The notes below the pieces were generated by a model, which saw only the letters and a list, made by a program, of their open reading frames with translations, had not been told where the DNA came from and made no database searches. The translations under genes were made by a program, and so were the position numbers. Of a stretch of DNA of 64,000 nt, positions 38,307 to 49,865 are shown piece after piece. The stretch's first letter is position 1. Each line of letters starts with the position of its first letter. The stretch is from Melitaea cinxia. Its lineage: Eukaryota > Arthropoda > Insecta > Lepidoptera > Nymphalidae. Location of the stretch: contig NC_059396.1 of NCBI RefSeq assembly GCF_905220565.1, positions 10,327,206 to 10,391,205 of the forward strand, read 5' to 3'.

Positions 38307-38675
38307 AGTAATACACCGCCACTATTTAGTTAACATAGATATCATCGTTATTAGTTTATCATGCTTGCTTATTCCTTTGAAATACAAACATATATAATTC
38401 TCTTATTAAGCCACACATAGATTATTTGCTTGAAATCTGAAGCTCAGCGGCAAAAACAAACTTAGAACCCTTTCACGTAGCACAAAATAAATTAATAAAT
38501 TTTTTATTTAAATATAATTTCTTCACCTCCAACCAAAAAATTTACAAGCAAATTGGTCTTATGAATGTTCATCAAACTTGTGTTTATTATAATTGCTTAT
38601 TGATACGTAAAATATTAAACAAGGATTTACACGCTAAATTAAAATTTAACAAAAAAAAAAAAAACAAGAAATACA

Positions 38676-38858
38676 AAAAATGAAATTAAGATCAGCCAAT
38701 GATATTATACTCTATAAACCACTAACTACGGGAAGAGGTGTGTTATGTTCGAAGGTACCCAAGTGTACAATAAACTGCCGAACGACGTTAAGGAAGCTAA
38801 ATCGCTTTTTGCTTTTAAGAAACTACTTAAAAGCTATGTAAAAAATCGAATAATATAA
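38676..38858 (+). pseudogene. Jockey/CR1-type LINE, C-terminus and tail
   Basis: From 38681 one frame gives LRSANDIILYKPLTTGRG; after a frameshift near 38741 the next gives MFEGTQVYNKLPNDVKEAKS and then LFAFKKLLKSYVKNRII with TAA at 38856-38858. The xxYNKLPxxVK...FKKxLKxY pattern is the usual C-terminus of jockey/CR1-group reverse transcriptases. A short AT-rich tail with AATAAA follows. The copy is 5'-truncated. Confidence 0.65.
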
Positions 38859-39151
38859 TCGCAATAAACTAATCACCAACTATTTCAATTTCATAAAAAT
38901 ATCTCATTAAAAATTGAACTACATATTCATGTACTTGACATTCGTCAACTTCGGGTAATGGTATGTGGCAAGGATAATATTCGTAATAATAACAATTTTT
39001 TTTAATTATAATAAAAAAATTACTAAAATTATATACATAATTATAATAAAGCAAAACAATTGATACGTTTTCACTTAAAAATAAATAAAGAAACAAATAA
39101 ATAAAAATGAATACGTGTATTAATTTTTGTTATATAATGAAATATAAATTT

Positions 39152-39216
39152 ACTCTCTCTCTCTCTCTCTCTTCTAATACCTCCTATTTCCTCCTATATC
39201 CTCCTGGTATTAGAAG
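39152..39216. repeat. CT microsatellite and 11-bp hairpin
   Basis: A CT run (39152-39171) leads into CTTCTAATACC (39171-39181), mirrored at 39206-39216, with a loop of three TCCTCCTAT-like units. Confidence 0.75.
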
Positions 39217-39239
39217 TAACATAGGATACTTTTTTATTA

Positions 39240-39282
39240 AAAAAAATCAATGCGAGCGAAGCCGCGGGTAAAAGCTAGTATT
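39240..39282 (+). mobile_element. Helitron-like 3' end fragment
   Basis: GCGAGCGAAGCCGCGGGTAA and AAGCTAGT only. Confidence 0.45.
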
Positions 39283-39324
39283 TTAATAAATTAAAAATTC
39301 TTCACGAGATTTTTTTATTTACAG

Positions 39325-39493
39325 ATATACTAAGGTACATAGATCATACAGGTATCTGCCATCTGGAGCCGATTCTGGCTATAAAATCAGGTCATGCTCA
39401 TCACAAGAATCATCTGTTGTCATCGAAACTGAACTATCATGCAATATTCCAACTGCGTCGGATATGAAAAGAAGTGGTTGTAATTCACACTAG
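39325..39493 (+). CDS. Candidate terminal coding exon of an unrecognised gene
   Basis: A long T-rich tract ending TTTACAG (39308-39324) is a strong splice acceptor. Right after it, one base plus 55 codons are open, ending at TAG (39491-39493). The peptide reads YTKVHRSYRYLPSGADSGYK at its start, then a Ser/Glu-rich middle (SCSSQESSVVIETELSC) and ends MKRSGCNSH. It looks like a cytoplasmic tail and not like any transposon protein I know. The frame needs an upstream exon ending in phase 2. If joined instead to the possible donor at 17393 (phase 1), a different frame of this exon stays open for 46 codons, so a link to the GPCR is not excluded but is not the better frame. It is too short to appear as a stand-alone ORF. 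I do not recognise the family. Confidence 0.4.
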
Positions 39494-40051
39494 CAAAATT
39501 TTATTTAAATCTATGTACCGTTTGTATGATGTACCTACATATACATAAAAATGCATTGAAAAACTCTAAACACAAACCATTTTTAATCAACAGCTTTTTT
39601 TATTTTCGATGCTACACCCCTCTATTTACAAAATATTGTCATATATACCCTTTTACAGTAATTGACCGTAATTTAAATTACAAGGTGAATTTAGTTTTCG
39701 TAAATTTCACTTCCTCCTATCTAACTTTCCTGTTTTGGCAACAACAACGCTTAACGCTGGCGACCCTAAACAATCTGCCCGTGAGAGATATGTGATTTAC
39801 TCTAATTCAAAGATCGGAGTGTAAACAACTCGATAGGGTTCAGCATCCCATGAACAGATTAATAAACTACGCTCACGTGTACTGCGGTATTTACTCAATT
39901 TGGTCACGTTGTAAACAAAACACGTGTTTCGTTTATGATTACTACATTACGCAACGTATATTTTCAGGAAGTAATGAGAAAGAACGCTTCAGCCGTTTGA
40001 CTAAAAATCGATCGAAGCTTCAATTCGTGAGAATAGACAAAAATTCTCCAC

Positions 40052-40146
40052 TTCAGGTTGGCAGATATATTCCCTACTATGAGTAACGATCGCTATTAGG
40101 TGTAACATGATAACAATCAGGACTGACAGCTAAACGCGCTCTCCGT
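40052..40146 (-). mobile_element. SINE B fragment (body only)
   Basis: Matches the GGCGGATATATTCCCTACTA to GCGCTCTCCG part of the family. It runs in the opposite orientation to the copy that begins 80 bases away. Confidence 0.65.
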
Positions 40147-40225
40147 TGTAAAATATTAACAACTTATATCAACTTGGCAACAATCTGAAATATTGACAGA
40201 ATGACAAAGTCTAAAGACAAGACGA

Positions 40226-40460
40226 GCACTCTGGTGTAATGGTACGTGTGGCGTGTCGGCGGCACCTAAACATCGACGGTCGCGGATTCAATTTCCGCTT
40301 GGAGTGGATATTTGTGTTTATACAAATATTTATTTTCGGTCAGACTGTTAACCCTTGTGGGCCTCCCTACCGTGCCTCGGAGATATACACCTTATAGCTA
40401 TCGTTACTCATAGTAGGGAATATATCCGCCAACCCGCACTGGAGCAGCGTGGTGGATTAA
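40226..40460 (+). mobile_element. SINE B copy, tRNA head retained
   Basis: Plus-strand copy. Head CTGGTGTAATGGTACGTGTG with GGTCGCGGATTCAATTTCC as A- and B-box-like parts, then the body to GGAGCAGCGTGGTGGATTAAG. Tail missing. Confidence 0.75.
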
Positions 40461-41727
40461 GTTAAAGTTGGCGGCGGATCAAGCAAACTTTTTTTAAATA
40501 TTTAAAAATCCAATACTTTCGGAGCCTGTATTTTCTAGTTTCTCTTTCATACCAGTTCTCGCATTTATTCTTCTCGCACTTTCATTCCGCATACCTTCCA
40601 TTTTTTCCATCATTTTAGCATTCATCACCTTTCGCACACAGGGTGGGTTCCCTCTACTTTTAAGTCCTAATTTTTCTGCTATGATTACCTTACATTATAT
40701 TTCACATGGGTAAATAATTTGGCACTCTTGGGTTTTAACGTTCTTTGTTTTAGAATGTTGATTTTTCCTTAATTTCTAGTTATTAATATTAAATAGTCTT
40801 AATGATATATATATTATCATTATTACAATTTTTCTTATATTCTATTTTTACAAAACAAATTTTTGTTCATCCTTAATAAACTACAGGGTCTTAATCTAGT
40901 ATTACAGGATCTTAGTCTTATATTATTGTATAGTTATTTTACATATTCTAGTCTAGTGCTATGTTATTAGTACATTTCTTTCATTACACTTATTAACTAC
41001 TTCAACTTTACTCTTGTAACTTTAATTTCTGTTAACCTAAAAAGAGACATTTAGACAAGACAACGTTTATACACACGATATTCATTATAGAGAGGTATAA
41101 TCAAGTACTTTTAATCCCATACAAAATTAGTTTTCGATAAACTCTGTAAGATATATACACTTAGATATACATAATTACTTGTTCGTTTCTACTGTGGTGT
41201 AAAATAAAGAATATTGTTAATATAGACACATGAAAAATACAAAATTAAATTAGTTTGACGTCCATTTTTTTACGATTACTTTGAAGTAAGTGAAACTAAG
41301 AAGACATTCTTGTTAAAGTCTCTTGGATTAGCTTAATTGATTACATTCTTCGAAGTTTATGTCGGTGGTTAATCTTTTTAACAGTGATTGATATTTGCTC
41401 TGACATTTAATGCCTGACTGAAACCAGCTAACGCGGTCTATTTTAGCTAGAATCGAAAAGTTATTATATTTCGTAGATAAAGAATTGTTAACTAATTTTA
41501 TACGTGTGCCAGTTCATTTCTTCCTGCATCCCTTAACTTACTACGCCCATGCGTATCTTTACCTGATAAAAATCCAGAATAATTAATTTTTTCATTACAA
41601 ATAACTTCAAAATTAGCGAACCTTTAAGGTGAAACGGGGAGAACATACATGGGAGTTCGGTTCTTTAGTAAGTAAAAAATTAAGAAAGTTTATATTTCAG
41701 TTGTTTGTTAAAAAAAATATATCGCTT
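40461..41727. other. AT-rich stretch, nothing seen
   Basis: No frame, splice context or repeat recognised between two SINE B copies. Confidence 0.5.
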
Positions 41728-42068
41728 TAGCCTGTAATATCCCACTGTTGGGCATAGGCCTCTTTCCCCATGTAGGAGAAGGATCAGAGCTTAATCCACG
41801 ACGCTGCTCCAATGCGGGTTGGCGGATATATTCCCTACTACTATGAGTAACGATCGTTATCAGGTGTACATGATAACAACCGGGACCGACGGCTTAACGT
41901 GCTCTCCGAGGCACGGTGGGGGGACCTACAAGGACTGCACAAACACCCAGACCACGGCAAACACCTGTATGGCCAATACAAATGTTTGTCATGTGCGGGG
42001 ATCAAACCCGCAACCGCCAGCACAACGGGTACAATCCATGGCTCTGATCGTTGCGCCAACGCGGCGTC
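41728..42068 (-). mobile_element. SINE B copy, full length (tRNA-headed)
   Basis: On the minus strand the element begins with a tRNA-like head (GTTGGCGCAACGATCAGAGC, B-box-like GCGGGTTTGATCCCC), passes the AGAGCACGTTAAGCCGTCGG body and ends in CCTATGCCCAACAGTGGGAT and ATTACAGGCTAAAG. It is the best reference copy of the family here. The tail resembles the RTE end. Confidence 0.8.
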
Positions 42069-42584
42069 AAAAAAATAGATATGTTAGCATTTTTATAATA
42101 TATTTCCTTTACCAAAGTGAAATTAGGTATGATATTTTGTATAGAAGTTTATTTTCACTTGAAATTATAACGTTGCTACCCGTATCGGATGTCTACCCGC
42201 GAACTTCAATCTCGTGCACAAGACATTCGTAGATAATGTCAAAATATCGAGCTCCGCAAAATAAAAATATAAAACATGGCTAATATCCTGTTTTAAATAA
42301 TTTTGGTAATGAAAGTACCCATGATAATTTAAAGTCTTCTATAAAGTTGTAGTTATTGAAACAAAAACATTAATAGTATTTATCTCACTTAGTCATCCGT
42401 TTTGGATTTAAATTAATTGTATTATCTGACGTATTATTACTGTTTAGGTATACGTTATTAAAACTTATATAACAAGTACTTAATTTCATAAAGAGTAAAT
42501 AAACGAACAGTATTTAGTATAGTTTAATAAGACAATAAAAATTATAAAAATTGATTTTTAACAATGTTTTAACAACAGCTCGAG

Positions 42585-42822
42585 TGCAATGTTGCGAGTA
42601 GTCGTTTAAAACACCGATGGTTTGCGGGTTCGACTCCCTCTCGGGATGGATATTTGCATTCCTATAAATATTTCTTTACGGTTTGGATGTCTGTCCTTGT
42701 GGATCTCCCCGCTGTGCCTCGGAGAGCACGTTAAGCAATCGGTCCCGGTTATTATCATAAATACCTGATAGCGATCGTTACTAGATCGTAGAGTACTTAT
42801 CCGCCAACCTGCAGTGGATGAT
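42585..42822 (+). mobile_element. SINE B copy, diverged head
   Basis: Plus-strand copy with GCGGGTTCGACTCCCTCTCG as B box and body to CCGCCAACCTGCAGTGGA; tail missing. Confidence 0.7.
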
Positions 42823-44505
42823 AATGTAATTGTAATGATAAAGTTTTATACATCTACCTACTAATAAGATAGGATTAATTATACAAAAAAAAAAGAAAAA
42901 AAAAACAAAAAAAAAAGATTTTACTTTACGTCCTTCCAGGAAATTATAATCACTAGCTGTTACATAAAACATTTTAAAAAATCCTAATTTAGTAAACGAA
43001 CAAATTTACTATTATAAAAACACTGATTTAGAATGCAGATAATGATATTTTGAAGATTAATGAGCTGTGACCGCTATCGACCAATATATTATAAACAAAT
43101 TATATATAATATTACAATTATTGAAGAAATTAACTAACTAAATATATTTGAACCAATCGATAGTTGCTAGTAGGATAATAATCCAGTGTCGAGCATTGCG
43201 CAATGGAAACAGACAACAACAGAATAAAACATGACAAACACCTTTATGGTATGGTGAATATTTTGTATGTCTTGTAGCCCGAGGTTTCTTCCGTTTTGCA
43301 CGTTTTCTATTTTCTCCTGTTAAAATAGCGCCTATATCATTTAGTAATAATAGAGCGGATGGACGAAAAGATTTTTATCTATTACAGATGAATAAAATAT
43401 TAAATCTCTCCGTTTTATAATATTAGTAAGTATTGATATGCTGGGAACAACCTAGAGACTACTAAAACTAACTAACAATAATCAGTTGTTACAACTATTG
43501 CACCTGCCGTCAAAGTACTCCTACCAAATAAGAATATATAAACATAATAGGAATATGTAAACATAATAAGAATATGTAAACATAATAACACTTTTTATTT
43601 TATTTAAACTGTTATTGATACGCATGAACAAAGCAGTCGTGCGAAATTATTCCACGAATGAAATAAGCTGGTAGCTATAAAAGGAGGCGTTTTGTTTGGC
43701 TTTATTTCTCTTTTTTATAAATTTTCTATTTGACCTTTGATGTTTGCATTACACTTTTCATTAACTTTCGTTTCTATTGTTCCATAATATTTTTATAAAT
43801 ATTTCATAGTAATCTAAACTAAACCTTTCACAGTTAACAGGTTTTTTGAGTTGATATTTAATATTCCAGCAGTGGTCTGGAATATTTTTATAACGCTAAG
43901 AAGATTTTAAATATTAGACTGAAATATAACGTTGCTATTTCATTTGAAGACCAATTTTGGTTTATGCTCCTTCTTACGTCGCTATTCGTTAAATCAGATT
44001 AACTATTTGGTCATATACCTATATGAACAGATAATAAAAATAAAAGAAGTAAAATATATGTATGCGTCTTTATCGTTACGCATTGCAGTGCTATATCTAA
44101 AAATCTACTTGTTGATTTTTATTCGATAAAAAAATTATAAAAATACCCAAAAACAAAGAGGAAATAGTCCCAAAAGTCGAAACGATACGATCGTTGAATA
44201 GTTTTGAGATAAAAAAAGATAACAACAACAAGACTACAATCGCGACTAACTACTTCGTTTTCTATTTTTACATCTACTTTTTGGGTTTTTTTATTTGATA
44301 TTTTATGTAAGAAAATTTATTATACTTTGCAATTTTTATTTATTAATTTAACCAAAGTATTAAATCACCATCCGGTGATACAAAATACGTAACGTAACAA
44401 TATATAAGTAATGGTATTACGAAAAGCTGCAGTGAAAAAACGTCACCTTCTTCACACTTCGATCGCTTTTTCGACGTAAACAACAAAACAACGCTAGAAA
44501 CAAAT
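42823..44505. other. AT-rich stretch
   Basis: An A-rich tract at 42885-42917 and the 19-bp tandem at 43532 are the only features. Confidence 0.5.
43532..43588. repeat. 19-bp tandem repeat, three units
   Basis: GAATATGTAAACATAATAA at 43532 (one change), 43551 and 43570. Confidence 0.8.
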
Positions 44506-44957
44506 AATTGTATTTGCTAGCAAACGAAAAAAAAACCAACTTCAATTACATCGACAAGTAGGTAGAATAATAATCAAGTAAATATGCGATATCAAAGATT
44601 ACTCAAAAATTTGTTACCAGATCTCGATGAAATTGAAATGTCACCACATGATAAACATCAGCTTTCAATTAAATTAAAAATTTATCAAAATCTTTACACC
44701 CAGTAAAAAGTTATGGGGTATATAACGTTGGTCGACGAAAAAATAGTCAAGTAAAAACGCATTATTAGAAAGAGATATAAATCGAAAAGTAGTCGTTAGA
44801 TCTCAAATAAATTCAAATATAATCAAATGACATACACCACCTTTCGAATAATTTTTTTTTTCATCGAAATCGGTCCACCCAGTTAAAAGTTCTGGAGTAA
44901 CATACATAAAAAATAGAGTCGAATTGAAAACCTCCTCCTTTTTTGGAAGTTGGTTAA
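44506..44957 (+). mobile_element. Repeat D copy, first of a head-to-tail pair
   Basis: Hairpin ATTTGCTAGCAAAC (44512-44525; outermost pair lost) to GGAAGTTGGTTAAAG. Only about 11 bases separate it from the next copy. Confidence 0.65.
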
Positions 44958-44968
44958 AGATACAGATA

Positions 44969-45292
44969 ATTGTGTTTGCTCGCAAACGAAAAAAAAAACG
45001 AATTCATTCACATCGACAAGTAATACCTACAAATTAGATAAACGAAAATATAGTCAAGTAAATACTCGTTATCATACATTACTCAAAAAGTAGTCGTCAA
45101 ATCTCGATCAATCCCGATGAATGATGAACCACATGACACGCGTAGCGTATGTCATGTGGTCCCATTTTTTCGATTACCAAAAATTATAAAAATCTTTCTA
45201 CCCAATCAAAAGTTCTGAGGTAACTAACATACATAAAAAAACAAAACACAGTTGAATTGAGAACATCCTCCAATTTGGAAATCGGTTAAAAA
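44969..45292 (+). mobile_element. Repeat D copy, second of a head-to-tail pair
   Basis: Hairpin GTTTGCTCGCAAAC (44974-44987) to AATCGGTTAAAAA. Shorter than the others, with one internal module. It contains a small inverted repeat around 45130-45165 (CCACATGAC...GTCATGTGG). Confidence 0.65.
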
Positions 45293-45651
45293 ATTAAAAT
45301 TTATCGGATTTGAAACCCTTGCGCACGAACACGTAACTTTACGCGAGGTTATTTAAATTCATGCCTCTGACAGTCCAAGCTCGTTGTTCATGCCTATTCT
45401 GAATCGCGGATCAATCAGTTTAGTGAATTTTTATTTTGTCCAAACGAACAAACAAAAGACCTTCGTTAATAGAGTTTCGTTTTGAATGTGTTTAAAATTT
45501 GGTTCGAAACAATTAAATTTTAAATAAATGAATTTTTCACACAGTTGTAATGATTTATCTTTTACAAAACCTTAAAAGTTTTGAAGATGACAAAACTTTC
45601 TTATGATTACAAAATTGATTTTCTATCGTAGAATAACTAAATATAATAATG

Positions 45652-46186
45652 TCACTCAGGTGTAGTGGTGCATGCACCGTGTAGGCGCTCACACGCCGGC
45701 GATTCCGGTTCGATTCCCACTCGAGATGGATATTTGAACAAATATTTTTTCCGATCTAGTTGCCTGGTCCTTGTGGGTCTTCTCACCGTGCCTTGCAGAG
45801 CACATTAGCAGTCAGTCCTGGTTGTTATCATAATAATAATAAATATTGTATCTTTCTTTATATGTGTCTGTATTTCGGTATAAATTAAGATTAATAAATA
45901 AATAAATAATAATAATAATATTCTTTATTGTACACCAAACAAGCAGAGTAGTAACTAAAAACAGATGTACAAAGGCGATCTTATCGCTGAAGAGCGATTT
46001 CTTCCAGATAACCTTTGGGCACAGGACACGATATAGTAGTGACGGATAGGAAGTGTACAATATGAAGATAGACACCTGTTAGCGATCATTACTCATAGTA
46101 TATCCGCCAACCCGCAGTGGAGCAGAATCGTGGATTGAGCCGGAGCTCGAAAAAAAGGTTCAGAACCCTTCTCCAACATGAGAATG
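45652..46186 (+). mobile_element. SINE B copy interrupted by a LINE tail
   Basis: Head and body at 45652-45835 (GGTGTAGTGGTGCATGCACC, GGTTCGATTCCCACTCG) and the rest at 46071-46186 (CCTGTTAGCGATCATTACTC to GGATTGAGCCGGAGCTC). Between them lies a minus-strand family C LINE tail. The order shows the SINE was present first. Confidence 0.7.
45836..46070 (-). mobile_element. LINE 3' tail inserted in SINE B
   Basis: An AAT-repeat end (45895-45925), then TTCTTTATTGTACACCAAAC and GATTTCTTCCAGATAACCT. It splits a SINE B copy. Confidence 0.6.
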
Positions 46187-47194
46187 TATGCGAACTTCAC
46201 AAATTGATAAATATTAACATTTTACTGTATTAATAAAAGTTCTACCGATATAATTAAAATCGGTCATTGCATCACAGCACAAATGAAAGGCACGTGTCAA
46301 TAAGATATGAAATATCAGTCCAATATATATGACTCGATATCAGATACAAATACTAATAATAGTAGACCGAATATAAAATACCAAAACTTCGCAACAGAGA
46401 TATACAATAATTTAAATAAAAATTCAATCTGTTATATACCTCTACATATCAATAGTTATAATACTTAACACTGTAACTCATAACCCAGTTCTGTGTACGG
46501 AAGAATAATTTTTCAAATGATTAATGGTTTAATGATTTGGCACGATTTGAGAATATTTCCACCTATCGATCGCTGGGATTCTTTTATTCCAAAATTTGGC
46601 AAAGTTTGTTATTGGGAGGTTAAGCAATCACACATATATATGGAGTATTATGATGCTATGATTCCCTTTCTCTAAAGGACCTTTGTATTTATTTTTTCAT
46701 TATAACAGAGTTTCACTTAAACAGTGCATAAGTTTTGGGATTGGCTAAGATTTATTAATTAAAATGATAATTATATTTCTTTTGAAAATTATTTTCGCCT
46801 GAAATGGTGACAAGAATGCTATAAATGACAGCGTTTCCATATTGAGTCCAATTTCAAAAATATTGAGAGCATAAAAAAGGAAAAAGTAATGAAGTGTTTG
46901 CATGAAATCAATCTCCTTGCAAAGAAATCCATTAAGTTCCAAAAGTTTTATTCTCTCGACAACCCTTAGGTACTATCTAACAGACTCAGAACAAATAACA
47001 GTTGAAATTCTTATTTAGCTTAAACAAGAGGTTGAACAAGTCGAGATTGAATCGATAGTAACCGACCAATCCTGCCCCAAGGATTCAAGTTCTGACGCTG
47101 ATCGACTGACGACTTTCTGTTTCTCAATCTATAAACATAAATAAAATTGGATTGTCTGTTTTTAATATTAAAATAACTGCATTTTACTATATGC
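46187..47194. other. AT-rich stretch, nothing seen
   Basis: Two short frames (46493-46675 plus, 46745-46942 minus) have no recognisable motif. Confidence 0.5.
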
Positions 47195-47460
47195 ATATGG
47201 ATGTATACACGGACTTATACCAAAGTAACTTTTTTACAATTTTTGTCTATCTGCCTGTCTGTCTATCTGTTTGTTCCGGCTAATCTCTAAAACGGCTGGG
47301 TCGGTTTGACAAGACTTTTACTAGCAGATAGCTTATGTAATAAGGTGTAACTTAGGCTACTTTAATTTTAGAAATTTATTTATTTTGTAACTCTGCGAAC
47401 TGAACAATAACTTTTTTGTTAAATTCCGCAAGGACGAAATCGCGGGCACAGCTAGTAGGA
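47195..47460 (+). mobile_element. CTAGT-type Helitron-like repeat
   Basis: Passes CTGTCTGTCTATCTGTTTG, AGATAGCTTATGTAATAAGG and ends GCGGGCACAGCTAGTAG. The CTAGT end after a GC-rich tract is typical of Helitron-like repeats of Lepidoptera; no hairpin was proven. Confidence 0.55.
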
Positions 47461-47819
47461 AATAAAATTAAAACTTAAAAAGCTTTTTTGGAAACTTGTA
47501 AGCCCGGTATTGAAATATCTAAAAAATATAAAAGGACTCATTTTTAATATTAGAAGGAAGGAAAATTTTAAGTACTTTATTTAATAAAACTTTTAGAAGC
47601 ACTTTTAAATCCTCATTTTATAAGTTTGTCGTGTTAGTTCAACGCGAAGTTACAAGCTCGTAATGTAGATTCTATTAAGAAAATCCGAAAAACTTCACTG
47701 TATCTCTTTTAATATTTTCAACACAATGGGCTAAACTATGACTAGGTATTTACAAAAAACTCGAAGTATGTTAATGCCATGCTTTTTTGGTATCGCAGAG
47801 GGGGTCACCCGTTTACCGT

Positions 47820-47999
47820 TCACTCTTCTCTCACCCGCTCGTTATTCTTCTTCTGGGACATTACTGTCTCGCAGAAGGAGACAATCGCCTTCCAGGACTC
47901 GTCGTCGCCGAGCATCGCGATGATGACGCTAGGGAGTGACAAGTCTCCTCCGAGGACTGTCGTCAAGTCGCGACGCAGCGCCGCCCATCTCGGGCACAC
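47820..47999 (-). pseudogene. R1-type LINE, final part of ORF2
   Basis: On the minus strand 47999 to 47820 encodes VCPRWAALRRDLTTVLGGDL, SLPSVIIAMLGDDESWKAIV and SFCETVMSQKKNNERVREE, then TGA. The CPxWA...LGGDLSLP...SFCExVMxxKE arrangement is the C-terminus of R1/TRAS-type non-LTR reverse transcriptases. The frame is intact to its stop. It is the 3' half of a copy split by a solo LTR; its 5' neighbour is at 48936-49078. Confidence 0.75.
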
Positions 48000-48935
48000 T
48001 GTCGCGCGTTAAAAAAATGTAATAAATATATGTAAATGTAATTAAATTGAAAGAGCATAGAATAAGAGAATATTAATTCTTTCTTAACGTGACGAACTAA
48101 AACATAGAGAGGTAAATATATATTTAAAAAAGTTAACGATCAGATTAGATTGGAGAACAAAATTAAATTAGACTAATGTAGAAAGTAATTTAATACAAGG
48201 AAACGCAATTTTAAGCTTAATACAAATTTGAATTTTAACAAACAACTTTATCTTCCGTTTATGGATTAAACGAACGAGTTTAACACAACCCGAAATTATT
48301 TTAATTCTACACTATGGACCGCAATACATTTTTTAATTAATCTAATATTAATTTAAACTACACTGAGGGTTCGAATTATTTCTGACACGTGGGTGGAGGT
48401 TAACTGTGGTCACTTATAATAGCGGGTCTCCGTGACACGTGGCTCCGCAGAAACTCCCTGGATGATCACCTGCCAGTCTCTCGAGTTCAGTTGTCCATCT
48501 CCACGACACTATCTCCATCACGATGTCAGCCGGGGTTAAAAAATTTTGCTCGGCCAGAGAGGAGAATCCCGATGCTGATCCGTGCTCGTAAATGTTGGGG
48601 TCCTAGCAGCCAAACTACAAAATCCAGCCATGTGGTATCACCGGCAACAACGGCACCGCACGTGTCCGCCACGCCAAGGACCCCAACAAAATCGCACCCT
48701 GAACCTGACCGAGGCTGAAGACCGAGGCTGAAGACCAAGGAAAAGCAAGGAGCCGCACAGCACCAGCGCTTATACATATAGCGCCGAGCCTAATCTACAC
48801 CGCGAACCCCACCAATGACTGCTTACGCAGCCCTACGTCACACGCTCATAGCGAAACGCCTAGCAATGAGAATAGCAATTAGACGAACAAAATAATTGTT
48901 AAGAGAATGAACAAGGAATAAAAATAGACGTTACA
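48000..48935. mobile_element. Solo LTR of an LTR retrotransposon, 936 bp
   Basis: The insert starts TGTCGCGCG and ends GACGTTACA, so it has TG...CA ends on either strand, and it is flanked by ACAC on both sides (47996-47999 and 48936-48939). Taking it out restores the R1 LINE reading frame exactly (HTLEV then CPRWA). No gag or pol sequence is visible between the ends, so it is one LTR left by recombination. GC content is high at 48380-48860. A 4-bp duplication fits the Gypsy group; 4-6 bp also occur in Bel/Pao and Copia. Orientation is not settled. Confidence 0.65.
48379..48860. other. GC-rich part of the solo LTR
   Basis: This stretch is much richer in GC than the rest of the window and gives two overlapping open frames (48491-48718 plus, 48526-48777 minus) with no recognisable domains. 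It includes the tandem GACCGAGGCTGAA repeated at about 48707-48735. It is probably the promoter and R region of the LTR, not a gene. Confidence 0.35.
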
Positions 48936-49078
48936 ACACCTCGAGGGTGTGCTGGGCCGAGTCCACCGCCGCGCCACAATCGTGATATCCAGTCATCGGC
49001 TCCCTGTGGGCCGTCCGACACAAGTAGTCACCAAAGCAGCCGTGCCCGGTGAATATTAATACCATGCTGCTTTATCAA
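48936..49078 (-). pseudogene. R1-type LINE, zinc-knuckle region of ORF2
   Basis: On the minus strand it encodes FTGHGCFGDYLCRTAHREPM followed by TGYHDCGAAVDSAQHTLEV. This is the conserved region before the C-terminal knuckle of R1-type LINEs (usual CxxC...HTLxxC). The first knuckle Cys is Tyr here. Removing the solo LTR and one copy of its 4-bp duplication joins this frame exactly to the CPRWA piece at 47999. Upstream (beyond 49078) the homology stops, so the copy is 5'-truncated. Confidence 0.75.
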
Positions 49079-49865
49079 AAGTTTATGTTAAAACTTTCTA
49101 ATTAGTAAAAAAGGATATACAAAATGAAAAATTTATATTAAAATATTTAATAACTCTTCTTGAGCTAGTTATAATTACGACTCGTCCATCCGCCTTATAT
49201 ATTATACATAGACTAAGATACATAGAATAAGGTACATAGAATAAGATATATAAAATAATTCATAGAAAAAGCAAGAGACGCAAACTCAGCGTCTGGTCGG
49301 CCCCCCCTGACATCCGCTGGGCCCAAGACTGTAGTAGTTAAGACAGAGATATTAAAACCTCCAAATCGGTCACATGTCTTTCATTTTCTTTAATTTAAAT
49401 TAAGTTAGTTAATAGTAAATTAATATAAATTGTTTCGCTTGTTTTGAATCAACAGTGCTAGGGTAGAGGCTGTTAGTGTTATACTGTCAAACCTAATTTG
49501 TATAATTTTGGACAATAATAAATATTATAAAATATTATAATATATATATTATAATAAAATTGGAAATTTATTTCAAAACCAAAGGTAGAACAATTAAAAA
49601 CCAAATTTGAAAAAAACAGAGGTCTTGTTTTTACATTTTCTATACACTCTCTGAATAAAAATCAAATTTCAGAACTTTACCAAGTTAATCATTGACGACA
49701 CGTATTATTCGGCATTTTTCAATTATTAAAATTTAATGAAACTTTCAATTTTTTTTGTTTTTTTCGTTATTTATTATTATTATAGCATTATAATAAAACA
49801 GTAGTATTCCAGAGTATCTCTAATGACTGTAACGTCAATATGCGTTATAGAGTAGAGTACGCTTC

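Noticed and set aside
41819..42232. 137-codon plus frame (also 49943-50227)
   Set aside because: Antisense of SINE B; the same peptide pattern recurs at every copy.
47738..48012. Plus-strand Arg/Ser-rich frames
   Set aside because: Shadow of the minus-strand R1 LINE C-terminus, whose frame matches known motifs.
48491..48777. Overlapping frames in GC-rich DNA
   Set aside because: Inside the solo LTR; no domain, and GC content alone explains the openness.
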